Positions 1-11,593 of a stretch of 64,000 nt of DNA are shown in pieces. The translations under genes were made by a program, and so were the position numbers. Origin of the DNA: Triops longicaudatus (Eukaryota; Arthropoda; Branchiopoda; Notostraca; Triopsidae); assembly GCA_022885665.1 (NCBI GenBank), contig JAGQDJ010000048.1, forward strand, positions 248,001-312,000. Reading direction: 5' to 3'. Each line of letters begins with the position of its first letter. Positions within the stretch are counted from its first letter, which is position 1. Under the pieces are notes generated by a model. It did not search any database. It was not told where the DNA came from and saw only the letters and a list, made by a program, of their open reading frames with translations.

Positions 1-3000
1 ATTTAGCCTGGCTTCACTAAAGTATAAGCTATTGCAGGTGTTTACTGTTTAAGAAGCTCAAATTTTTTCGATTTTTACGACTTCGTTCCCACGAGGTGAA
101 ATGCATGGAAAAATACCAGTCAGTAGGGAGAGATAAGCTCAGTTCTCATACATATATGTACTACATCACGTCCTATAGTGTTAAAGTTCGGAAACGTTTT
201 TCGATTCAACGTTTTTTTTTCGATCTCCCAAATCAATGAGCTAGTCTATTGTACTTAAACCATGGCTAGATAGAAAAAGAAAGCCTGCTTTGTGTTAAAA
301 CCGTTTCGGTGTTCAAATCGTAAGTTTAAAAGTAGGCCACATGTAAAAACCTTTACATGAAAAAAAAAGTAAATCCAAATGAATGATATTTATCAAACTG
401 GTTAAAAATAACGGCTAAAAATAAATAAAACTGTTTTATTAATTGTACAGAATCGCACACTTGACTTGGCTTTGCTAACCTCTGCAGGCTATCTTTCCTC
501 TGGAATTCCGCTTGTGTGGAGGATTCTAATACCGTTCCGATAAAGGCTAATTAAATTACGTGAATGCAATGACCTGACTTATTGCAGAACGAGAAAAGCT
601 AACGGCTGACTCACACAAGTGATTAGCACCCTCGTTGATCCTAGGCTGGGGTAAGCGTTGCAATCTACCGACTAATTAGTTTACTGACAAATTAGGTTTT
701 GTGCCGCTGGTAATGTTTATAGAGAATTATTCAGTGCTTCACGCCTTCTGTGGCGAAAAACAGCAGCAGATGATCAGATGCAAGACTAACTATAACGAAC
801 CTCTTTGGGGAAGCCAAAATCGCTCAGTGTTTCTAAAATGTGGTAGACTAGAAATTAACACTGCGGTCCCTAACAACAAATGTGTGTGTTTATGACATAT
901 ATCCTCTTACGCACGCAATAAGATTAAGCAACAGTACGTTTCCTTTTTTACGCAAGAACTTTTTTCATGCTTTTCAGATATCAGATTATATCAACACAAA
1001 TTAAGACGTTTAAATTTAGTTATATTTACATATACGATATACTAATTCTAAGCGCATATACTAAGAAATACATCTGTGAGAAATAAGATGCTTTTGACCG
1101 GTGCCAATGGAATTTTTTTACTCATTGCAAAAAATTCGCTATATTCTAGTTTTAGCATGCTTTTACTGAATTTTTTTATGAGAAAAAAAATAGAAACTTA
1201 CTTTGGCACTGGTATCCTTGCTTGCCGAACCCCCTGTAGGAAGAAAAAACAAAACTAATAAATACATGTTCACAAAAATGCTCGCGTAATTCATTCAAGT
1301 CTCCTGACTAAGCTTAAAAGAAAAGATCAATACTGCAAAAGTAATTATTCCTTGTAAGAAGCTTACGCATCTTACGAAACCCATTACATTGAGTAGGCCG
1401 AACTTGCGGAAGTAAACCATTCATATCCGAACACACGCACCCTTATCGTTTCCACGAAGGGGTTGAAGGCATCCCCTTCGTTCTTCTCTTGCTGAAACAT
1501 CATCAATCTTAAGAAACGCGAGTAGACGCTACTTTCGTAAAGGATGCTGCCACTCTACGCCTAGCAATTACTCTTGGCGTTGATAATTTGCTTTCAATCT
1601 TTTAAGCCCATATAATGTAAACTGATGGTGTATACTATTCATAGTACGCACGAAACCATACTGTTTGCCCATGTTTACACTACTTTCCTAGCCTTGGTTA
1701 ACGTGTTGCGAACCTACGTCCATCTAGCGGGCTTCAGTAAATCTATTTATTATAGGATCCGTTCTGACACCGAACTACGCTCGAAACAAACTTTCTAGTG
1801 TTCCAGAATAACAATAACCTTTTTCCATATAAAAAATAATTAAAACAAACAAACAAAAATATACAACAACAAAATTAATAAAAGTGAATTTTAGGTGGGA
1901 TGTAAGTACGGCATACATGCATACTTTGTGATAATCTAGTTTTACGACGGACCAAAGAAGAGGAAGTACCGAAGAATACTGTCAACCGATGGTTGTAGGC
2001 AGAATATAGAGGACGCAGCAATGGAATAAACGAGTATATGGTATCTTATAAGATTATTTAGAATAGTACTAATATTATATAGAGTAACAGGCTCTAACCT
2101 TTTACCAAACATCAGAAATATTCAATGATCAGAAATAGTCGATAATGTGCCCGTTAGATGGCAGAGTTTAATTTTAAAACAGAATCAACAACAACCGAAC
2201 TGCACTAACGGCCGTTCACGGCATTTAAATAGCTATGACTTTAAACATAAAACGGAAGATTTTAAACCATTCCAATATACCCGATAGCAATCCAATACAG
2301 TTTAGACAACTTGTAAGGTTCAACTTGGGTAGTTCTTACCCATGAGTCATAAACTCGAATTAAGCTAATTTGTTCTACAGTATTGCTACATTTAACTCCA
2401 GATAATCTCCAGTATGCACGTCTGAGTGCAACCTGGACAAGATTATTCTCAAGGAACGTCGTACGGTGCAAACATAGCATTCACAGTACGATATTCGCGT
2501 CTTGGGATAACATAAATTTGTTATCCTTGGGTAACGTTACCCAGGGTAAGTCGTTTACGGTGAACATGTCCAACAAGCTCACGGGAGCATGTTCCCTTGA
2601 CAACTTTTTTCTTCGTCCTAACTCACCCAACTTTTCCTTACCAGAATCATTACCCCTGACTCAGATGATGTAAGAACTTGCCCTGGGTATGACGAGGAAC
2701 ACAGACGTGCTGATCAATTTAATCAGTCCTAAGACGAGTGTCGGTAGCGTGACTTCTTGCAGTTAACCAAATAGCCGCTTCACAGTATCATGCCTTGAAG
2801 TTCAACTATCATAGCTTTTATGAGCAGCTTGGGGACTTTTTGCCAACTTTTTCGAACTTCAGGGGTACAAACATATCCGCCTACACTCCAATTTAGCTAC
2901 GTCGGTGCCTTGCTCGGTTCCCAAATGATCTTTCTAAGTTGCTATCCGCGACACCAATCTTCTAAAGAGATCTCCAAGGCAGGTTCATCTACATTTTTAA

Positions 3001-6000
3001 TATGTGGCTGTCAAAAGCGAAACGTGTTGCTTACTTCGTTATTTCTACACGCTTACAGCTAACTGTAATAAGATTCATTTGGTCAAGGTAAGAATAAACA
3101 ATTCACTACATGAAGAACACTTACGACTATACGTCGGAAATTCAACGTGCTTCGGCGTTACAAACTAAACTAAACAATTATAAAATAAAAATTGGAAAAA
3201 TTTGTGTATTTTCTTTCAGTGGAACACGAAATCGCTATACATGCATCGCATACGATAAGCAGCTTTTGTCAGTAAAAAAAAAAAAAGAAATGAGCAGGAA
3301 TGTCATCACTGCACGGGACACTTGTCACCGCAATATCGGAAAACACGGACTTGTCCAATCCACTTTTCGTTTGACGTAAATTGAAATGTATGTCAATAAC
3401 AGGAACAAGGACAACCTGTTCAAACTCTTGCTTTGGTTGCTTCCTAAAGAAGTGCCCCTTTTTCTTCTCATCTATCTCCCCCAATGGGCACTAACGGCCG
3501 CCATTTTTCACAAACTTGGCGTCATAGATAGTCAACAGCAATGCTGAAAAGCGCGTGAAAAACAAGACTCGAGTTTTTGGCCCACAATTGGTGTTATTAG
3601 CGTCCAAATACAAACGCCTCCGGCTCCCACATTGCTATCTAACCGAAGCCAAGTGCGAGAAGACAAACGTTTGTCCTATGGTTAAAAACCACTCATAAAC
3701 GTGTTTTAATACCTCGCGCTTTCGATATAATGTCCAGATCTCCCAAACATGTTTCGAAAACGGGCCAAGTTTCTCCCGAACGCTTTATACAAACCCGTCG
3801 CCCTTAAAAGGCCAAGATTTTATGAACAGCTCAGATAAAGAGATGGTAGTGAACAAAAAGATAAACTGCTACGAGCGATGCATATCAGAACGAAACTAGG
3901 AAAAGAGGCCTGTTCGGTCTTATGAAAGGTGAGAGAAGGTAGCGAGAAGGACGTAACAATCAAAAGGAGCTGTGATTTATGGAGGAAATAAATCGCGTCC
4001 AGCTCAGTTACGAAAAGCTGAACTTTTCAGTCATTTGTGGAAGTTCAAGTTCTGTCACGCGAGGGGATTAACTGATTATGCGGTGCCTGTTGGGGGGAAA
4101 TAGGGGGATGTGTAGGGAAAAGCATCCCAGACGCTATGGCTTGCCTTGTTCTCACCTAATAAATAATAACTTTACTCGCCATATGTGTATTAACAGCCCT
4201 GACGGGCAGAAACTTCGTAGCTTCATTTCGAAATGCGTTGACTTTTAATTTCAAAAAGGAGTAGGTGACATTGCTTTTTAATATCTTTAGTGTTTTAACA
4301 CGAACCATGTCGCACCGCAACACATAATCGTCAGCAGCTTCCTTTACAGTTGAACTCAATAAATATTTACTGTCACCTAATAAATACATGATAAAAGGAG
4401 ACACAAATCCGCTGATTTAAGGAGACCGACAATTTCGTTCTGAAATATGTTTGGATGTAACATTGCAACAGCGAGTAAAGCGACTGACTTACTTTGCCAT
4501 TTGCTTACTTACATAAGCCTATTCCTTCCGTTTGCAAAGATCTTTCGTTTCGCTAGTTTGAAGCGACCTATAATCCTTACAGACATCTACCAATTTCAGA
4601 CATTCTATTGACTTTGTCATTCAGCTCGTCATTGCTTAACTTGGGCGAATTACTTCCCAGAATGGGAACTTGGCGAACTTCTCTTGAATTTGAATTACAA
4701 ATCTGTATTTCACTTTTCCAATGTATCATCGCGCTTAAGAAGTAATGTATGGGCTTTAAAACTAAGTAAAACTTCTTCCAAGAAAAGAAAAGAGAACACA
4801 AATACGCGAGAAATTAAACGAGCATTTTTCAAGAAAATTTGAATTTCAGAAATTGCTTAGTCATTTAAACATTTCAGTCCTAGCTTTTATGCTTACTTGG
4901 GTCTTAAAGTTAATTTTATCATTACTTATTTTATCATTACTCATTACTTATTTTATTTAACCCCTGAAAATTCAAAGATAAAAGAACGTTTCAACCAAAA
5001 CTGGATTGGGATTAGTGGTTGGGGAGACAATATCTTATTACTCTTTGGAAAATGCAGTAAAACTGAAGTCAAGGCAATACAATTTCTTCTGCGGAGCAAG
5101 ATTTTCCCCTCATATTTCCTTCTATACCGATACTATCAGAGGATAATTTCATTTTTGCACTCCCTAAAAATGGTTATTCCAAAAGCCCGCGGCTTTCACT
5201 GTGCAACTTTGGGGTTTTCCTTCAGAACGCTTGAGCTTCCGTTTTCTTGTGGTCAAAAATGAACTTAAAATCATTCGAAGCCTTAAAAAACCGCACGCGT
5301 CGATTTCGTCTCCACTTCGGAACGTGACGTTATAAAAAGTAAGCCAAAGTTAGGAATTGTGGCCCTAGGGGCATTTTGTCGATAAAGACGTTTCGATACG
5401 GTCGTATTTATTCCAACTTGATTAACGTGAAGCTTGTATCGCAGAACATTTTTCCTGTATTTGCGGTTGCACTTGGTAAAGTCTTTACTACACTTTTTAT
5501 CAATATTATAACGCATTGTTTTTCTATCTTTAAAAAATGCAAAGAGCTCCCCATTCAGTTGGGATTTTTTTACCTAGTAAAGTCATAGTATGCAAAATAC
5601 ACACGACAGGCAAACAGGCTTGGAGGGCGGAAATCACATTTCCAACACTTGAGATGCAACAAAAGTTTCCTGCGTCAGAATGGCTGAACTTGGGACAAAC
5701 TGTTTAGAAACACGAGCTCACCTAGGCCTGCTCTTTTATTTTCCTTTCGGAGGCCTAACAAACCATTAATCCCCGTGCCACAACAGTTGTCCATACAAAT
5801 GGATGGGAAGTTCAAACTCGACGAGAAATACGTCCTCTTCCTTTTCTTCTTTTTTTTACGTGCGTGTTCCGTGTTCCCGCGTATTACTGCTACTCAAGCG
5901 TAAAAATTAGTTGTATTTTTCATCAGTTTTTTCACTCTATACGTAGATTTTTATAGGTTAATTTATTTACAGGTCTAAAATAAAAATATCCTAAGTTTAG

Positions 6001-6928
6001 TACCTGTCAAATAATCTATTTTTGTACTAGTTTTCCTAGTTGCGTTAATTTGTACGTACTGCAAATTGATCTTCCTGAATTATTTTATATACAAAGATTC
6101 AATTAAAAAAATAATAAATTTAACATAAAAGTGGAGTAGTTCTCTATAATACGCCCCGTGAGATTATTGCTCTATTTTAGTTCCTTTTTTAAGAACCAAG
6201 AGTTCTTTTAGTAAAATTTTTGCACTAATATTTTAATAAACGTGGATGAATTAGGATTAGTAAGAGTTTATGAAAAACATTACGATTTAAGAAATAGGGT
6301 TAAAAATATATACACACATCCTCGAGACCACTTTTCCCTCTCCTGTGGTCGCAGTAGGGTTAAAAAATAGGGTAAATTGCATCACAGATTACCATTACAA
6401 TTACAGTGTTATTATTCATTTGTTTTGGTTTCAGACTCTTTTGGTGTGAAAATTTAACGTCATTTAATTTTACCTAATCTAACCTGACCTAATGCCATAG
6501 GTTGGATAATAGACAAGTACCTAAATGGGAATAAATAATCGTATATACACTTCAAGTTATTACACTGATTAAAGAGTAATGCCAGATCATAGGAACAATG
6601 TTGGAGTGACGGAACGTGAAAAACGTCTCGCTGGCAGGCCATTAGTGTCGATGCATTAACTTGCTGCAAAAATCATGAGTATATTCCTAGGGGAACTTTC
6701 TTTATTTTCCTGGATACTTGGTTTCTTGCATAGATAATAGTATCTTGCACTTGTCTACGTAAGGATTCAGTGTTTGATGGGGTTTCCTATGGCTGGAGCT
6801 GCCGACCAATGACTGTCACGGAACTACAAATTAGTCTCAACTGCCACAGCACACTAAATAGGGTTACCGCTAACTATCCAAAAAAGGCAAGAAAACAGCA
6901 GTGAAAAATGGTGAGTAAATGAGCTTAC
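1..6928. other. No supportable exon; probable first intron of the PKC gene
   Basis: AT-rich DNA with only short open frames that resemble no family I know. The PKC first exon at 6929-7125 (minus strand) has a splice donor at 6928, so on that strand this whole stretch is most likely the first intron of that gene. I looked for the expected continuation of the C1 domain on the minus strand and did not see it. The stretch holds two CTCF-like half-sites (near 1720-1730 and 2155-2162) and a small inverted repeat around 6330-6355. Confidence 0.5.
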
Positions 6929-7125
6929 CAGATGAAGTCCTTGCAATGCGAGCAGAAAGTAGGTTGTTTGAAGAACCGGGGAATAAATTTATGATCTTTA
7001 ACGACATAGACATTTTTCTTCTTTAACGCACCTTTTCGGCCGCGTTGTTTTAAACCAAACAAAGTGTTAGTATCACCAGTGCCTGGGCCATCGTCACTTA
7101 ACGAAAGCTTTTCGTCGTCCGCCAT
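6929..7125 (-). CDS. Classical protein kinase C, first coding exon (partial gene)
   Basis: Encodes the N-terminus of a conventional, calcium- and diacylglycerol-regulated protein kinase C, a cytosolic serine/threonine kinase recruited to membranes. The exon starts at ATG 7125 (MADDEKLSL), about 66 residues. It contains the pseudosubstrate RKGALKKKN, which holds the kinase inactive, followed by the start of the C1A zinc finger (HKFIPRFFKQPTFCSHCKDF). This order is diagnostic of PKC alpha/beta/gamma and fly Pkc53E. It ends inside the codon after FI with a consensus donor TG|GTAAGC at 6928, matching the family's FIW/FIC residue. The rest (C1A end, C1B, C2, kinase) must lie beyond the left edge. 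An in-frame extension upstream of the ATG has no PKC similarity. It is divergent from DCTN5, with 751 bp between the start codons. Confidence 0.93.
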
Positions 7126-7876
7126 CTTCAACAACACAAGACTATCTACCTGCCTAACTGCCGCCTTTCTGTGGACACTATTAACAATCGAGACTGGTTC
7201 TGATGCCTTCACAAACATGCGCACGCCTTTCCAAGTCCCGTCGGTCCGGCCTGCGGTCCCTTGCAGCGGCACCGACTTGCCTGGTCACGCAGCCGCAGCC
7301 CGGGCCTGTGAACCGGTTTCCTGTTTGACGTTTTCTGACCCATCTTAGCACACTGTAATGTTTGACATACAAAAAACGAGTATGAAGCTTGGTATTACCT
7401 ACAGTTTTATGGGTCATGAGTGTTCTAATAGTTTTAATAGAAACGCGGCAAGGTTTCGTTTTTTGGGGGTGTTATCCGGTTATATGAAGCATGCAAGACT
7501 ATATGCAATGTTTCGGAGCGGGACATTTTTCCGGGACGGCATTTCTTTCACTTTTCTGCCAGTTTTAGTCCAAAGACCCGACAAGAGCCTTAGTAACGGA
7601 CAGAAATTCATAGCAGAGGGGTTAATTGCTATCACAGCAAGAGGGACCCGTGCCGAAATACTGGTTGTGAGGAAAGTATCAGGCTTACAATTCAGCTTTG
7701 ACGAACCCTGCGGTTTGGACGAACGAGCGGGTTTATCATAAGATACCTATTACAGGACTAGGCGAGGCTGAACCCGCGTTCGCGGTTCAGTATTAAAAAC
7801 TGCCTGAGAGGTTCGCTAGACCTAAACAAACTATGAAATATTTTTCTGACCTTACATTCTTGAAGTGCTTGTAAAA
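7126..7876. promoter_or_regulatory. Head-to-head intergenic region, PKC / DCTN5
   Basis: 751 bp between the start codons of PKC (minus) and DCTN5 (plus). The first 200 bp next to PKC is GC-richer than its surroundings, as expected for a 5' UTR/promoter. A plus-strand frame of 127 codons (7358-7741) is open here, but I see no family resemblance or splice context and do not call it a gene. I did not find a clear TATA box. Confidence 0.4.
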
Positions 7877-8887
7877 ATGGAACTGCCAGATATTATAAAT
7901 ACACCAGGAGAATATGTTGAGACGGTAATTTCAAGTTGTAATCATTTAGGATAGGCTAATTTTTTGTCTATTTTAGCATACCGGAAACAAAGTTAGCAGA
8001 CAATCTGTTCTGTGTGGATCCCAAAATATTATACTAAATGGGAAAACCATTGTACAGACTGGAAGTATGATTAGAGGGGATCTTGCAAATGTACGAACTG
8101 GTCAGTACTGCATTGTTGAGAAACGAGCAGTTTTGAGACCGCCCTTCAAGAAATTCTCCAAAGGGTAGGCATTTCATATTCTTAAATTCCATACATTTCT
8201 TGGCAGTAATATAACGGAATTAGCAGATTACCATAAACGTGTATCACTTAAAAGGCTTCGTGGGTTTTCGTTGTTTATTCAAAGTAATAGTGACATGATC
8301 AGAAGTTTATGGGACAAGTAAATCGAACCATTTAAGTTCCATTTTTTTTTTGCAAAATTAGCTGTCGTGATCTTGGTTTTTCTTAACAAAATCCATTGTT
8401 TGCTTGTATGACTGTGTATTTCTTCGTAATAGAAGTATTATCAAGGTAAACTATAATAGATTTTTTCATTTATTTTTTCAGTATGCGGTTTTATAGTGAA
8501 TTCGTATGCTTTTCTTTCAGAGTGGCATTTTTCCCTTTACACATTGGGGACCATGTGTACATTGGTGAAAATTCTATAGTCAACGCTGCCATAGTAGGCT
8601 CTTACGTCCATATAGGAAAAAACTGCGTCATAGTAAGTTAACTTTGTCATGCAAATGGAAAAGTATTCACTTCTGTGCGTTTCTTTCCGTAGGGCCGTCG
8701 CTGTATTCTGAAGGATTGTTGCATGATTGCAGATAATACCGTCTTAGCTCCTGAAACAGTCGTTCCGCCTTTCACCGTTTTTTCCGGCTCGCCTGGTTTG
8801 ATTACTTCAGACGTTCCGGAGTGCATGCAAGATCTAATGGTGGAATACACTAAAAGCTACTACCAGCACTTTATTACTGAAAAGTAA
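7877..8887 (+). CDS. DCTN5: Dynactin subunit 5 (p25), 4 exons
   Basis: Subunit of the pointed-end complex of dynactin, the cofactor that links cytoplasmic dynein to endosomes and other cargo. Exons 7877-7924, 7977-8164, 8521-8632 and 8693-8887, all GT-AG and in phase, give 180 residues; the human protein has 182. The order is collinear with human p25: an N-terminal MEL..EYVET, then NKVSRQSVLCGSQNI, IRGDLANVR, RPPFKKFSKG, FFPLHIGDHVYI, GSYVHIGKNCVIGRRC, LKDCC and PPFTVFSG. These repeats build a left-handed beta-helix of the hexapeptide-transferase fold, with no catalytic role expected. A poly(A) signal lies at 8969. It converges on EME1, with 97 bp between the two stop codons, so the two 3' ends probably overlap. 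Confidence 0.96.
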
Positions 8888-8968
8888 AACTTGTAAAAAC
8901 CTTCCACATACATTGCAATATACATTTTATACTTTTGTTCCCTTTTTCTGCTGTAGGCAGCTAACGTA

Positions 8969-8974
8969 AATAAA
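8969..8974 (+). terminator. Poly(A) signal of DCTN5
   Basis: AATAAA 81 bp after the DCTN5 stop. It sits only 11 bp from the EME1 stop codon on the other strand, so cleavage downstream would put the DCTN5 mRNA end across the EME1 last exon. Confidence 0.6.
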
Positions 8975-8984
8975 ATTCACACAC

Positions 8985-11593
8985 TTAAAGCCGTTGCCCG
9001 CCTTCTTGACTGGTTAATAATGTATGCACTTTCTTGCTGAACTCCGGACCTACTCGTCTTGTTGAAGCTAATAGGCCTGCTCCTCGTCGTACTTTTATGT
9101 CTTGCAACAATAATGCGGCTTGACTCTGAGAACTGCATTCCTCGTACGCCTTGTAAATACAAATATAAAAAATATATAAAAATTAATCTATCAATTTGTT
9201 TCTTAATTTTTTTTTTATAATTTTAAAAAGTAAATAAAACTGTAATAAGCGAGGCTATCAAACATAGTCTTAACAAAAGAATTACGAAATCAACAATAAA
9301 TTAAAAATATAAAATTATAAAAAAGTTTTAAGTTTTTCTGCATCAACTAGTAAAGTTGACAAGATGCATTACGAACAATAAAAGAGAACTTCGTTGGTAT
9401 TAATAGCAAAAGGAACAACGGAAAAAAAATAGATAAATTAGACATTATTATTCTTTTTTAATTTATTTATTTATTTTTGGTTACTTTCATGAGATCGGAA
9501 GGTGAAGGATAATCAGCAGCGACAGCTTGGGCGGTTTCTAAGCTGGCCAGGGGTAACTGTAGCAACTGGTGGACCCAGACCCGAGCTAAGCCCTTGCCAG
9601 TTTGGGAATCCACTTTAATTCCTGCGCTTTCCCCAGGGGCGTAAAACTCAAAACCAACGTCCTCTTTTTCTCGCCTGGAAGACCGCACAAGTTTTAATGA
9701 ACATGCCGCTGCGAAAGAAATTGATCGTAAAACGTATACTTAAAAGGCGCTTCAGCGACGGACTTAGTGATTCGCGCAACGGTGGCCGCTAACTCGGTGG
9801 CGGATTCGAGGAGCCAACACATGCAATCATGCTCCAGTTGCAGTTGGAGTAGCGCTGACTCAACTTGCACTCTTGTTACTCCAAAATCGGATGACAGACT
9901 TGGATTGCCTTGGACTCTCGCTCTGTAATTGCGTCGATCCTGGGTCTTTTGAGTCCTAAAGGGTGAAAAGCTGTAATAGCAAAACTTCCAGCGAAGAACT
10001 TGACGGAATTCTCGGAAATGAAGCAATACTCGAAAAGGGCACCGAACTTGCGCTTCAGAATTCACATAATGAAAAACTTTTTAAGAGGACTAAAAACCCT
10101 AAGCTCACATCTAGTTCATCAATAAAGACTGAATTCAATTTATCCATGTGAAAAGGACTTTCAAACTTATCTATCGCAACCGATAGTTCGCCATGCAAAT
10201 CTATCTCCTAAATTGATGAACTACTATAAGCTATTGTAAAATCACTATAATAAGATTTACGGCGAGCATTGCACGGAAAATGTGTTTAACGTCAATTAAA
10301 AACACATTGGAAATATACTTCGAAATATCTTTCGAAAAATATCTGTCAACTTTTGAAATTATTGAATATAACTTCACTTTCACGGAAGTTTTGAAGAAAC
10401 GGCGATGAAAACTTCTCTATGTAACCGGACCATAAGAAAATGTAATTTCAAAACGTAATTAAGGCTATGAAATACACTTGATGTGAAATATGTTATTCAA
10501 AATGCGTACTTGAAATGTTGTTCAAGGCCCAGTACTAAAACAGTTATTCGTTTTGTCAGAGCTCCTTTTGCTCGTTTAACCAGGCTTCCTAAGGTTTCGT
10601 CACGTGAATTAAGTTTGAGTTGATTTTCGACCAAAGTTAAGAAATCTTGTGCTACGAAAACTAACAACGCTTGATCTTCTTCCGTGAACACACTACGCGA
10701 ACAAATCTACAAGACAGAAATTAAGTACATAATTAAATATATTTTTTTAAATAATTAGTTACAGATTCATTTTCGTCGAGGTAGACTTGCGTAGAATTCC
10801 GCTTCCATGTGATAGCATTAGGAATAACCTGTTGTTCAATAAGGCATTTGACTTCCAAGGCTTGCAACTGAGAGAGAATCTCTCCGCCACCAGCGATGGA
10901 GGACAATAGCACGGGATCCAGTATGGCAGTCATATACTGAAATTAGCACGTGAAAAAGAAACTTACACAACCGTTCGATAGTCTCTTCTCTTTCTATATA
11001 CTTTCATGCATTCGCCAGGTTTGAGGCTTTTCCTCGCTGCTGCCTCAGCAGCTTTCAAAGCTTTATCAACAGCTTTGTTCGTTTTAGAAGGATTCTGCTG
11101 TTTCACCCGGCCCTTATTTGCAACATTCTCCTTTTTGGAAGGTGACGATGAAGTTTGGGAAATGCTAGATGCTGACCTTTTCAGCTCACGCGATGACGCT
11201 GCTGTAGTACCAGTGCTGCAAGACGCGTTAATTTATTTATAGTTGTACAAAACCGGTGATAACAAGTTTATGCAGTCTTACCTGGATTCCACACTTGGGT
11301 TTTTCGTTGGGCGTAAAGGTTCGTTTCGAGTAGGATTAGGCGTTTTTCTTAGCTTTGGATAAGGATCGTTTAGAAAACTGTAATAAAATAAATCAATTTA
11401 ATAACAGTTTCATTACAATATTGTTGTACCTGTCATCGTCAGATGAACTTGGAGAAATGTTGTGTATATTACTCTTTGAAGACGGTAACTGTTCCCGTGG
11501 CTGAGTTTGTGACAAAACCGAAATTTCTGGCTCAGGCTCCGATTCGGAGCTCGAAAGATCAATAATATCAGCCTGAATGCTACGATTCGCCAT
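8985..11593 (-). CDS. EME1: Crossover junction endonuclease EME1, 8 exons
   Basis: Non-catalytic partner of MUS81; the nuclear heterodimer cuts nicked Holliday junctions, 3' flaps and stalled forks. Exons in gene order: 11430-11593, 11282-11377, 11002-11215, 10763-10936, 10510-10706, 9740-9955, 9485-9674 and 8985-9149, all GT-AG, giving 471 residues against 570 in human. Residues 1-158 are Ser- and charge-rich and disordered, as in the family. The nuclease-like domain starts near residue 160 with ILDPVLLSSIAGGGEIL, followed by QLQALEVKCLIEQQ and ITWKR; VESALLQLQLEH and ITKSVAEAPFK follow. The C-terminal helix-hairpin-helix part has GKGLARVW, the PSPSDLMKAY joint and RRGAGLLASTRRVGPE. The start is ATG 11593. 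The closest poly(A) signal on this strand (8870-8875) lies inside the DCTN5 last exon. Confidence 0.9.

Noticed and set aside
6293..6376. TAGGGTTAAAA repeats suggestive of telomere sequence
   Set aside because: Only a few irregular copies; not an interstitial telomere array.
7358..7741. 127-codon plus-strand ORF with an ATG between PKC and DCTN5
   Set aside because: No family resemblance, no splice partners, and it lies in the shared promoter region; such lengths occur by chance.
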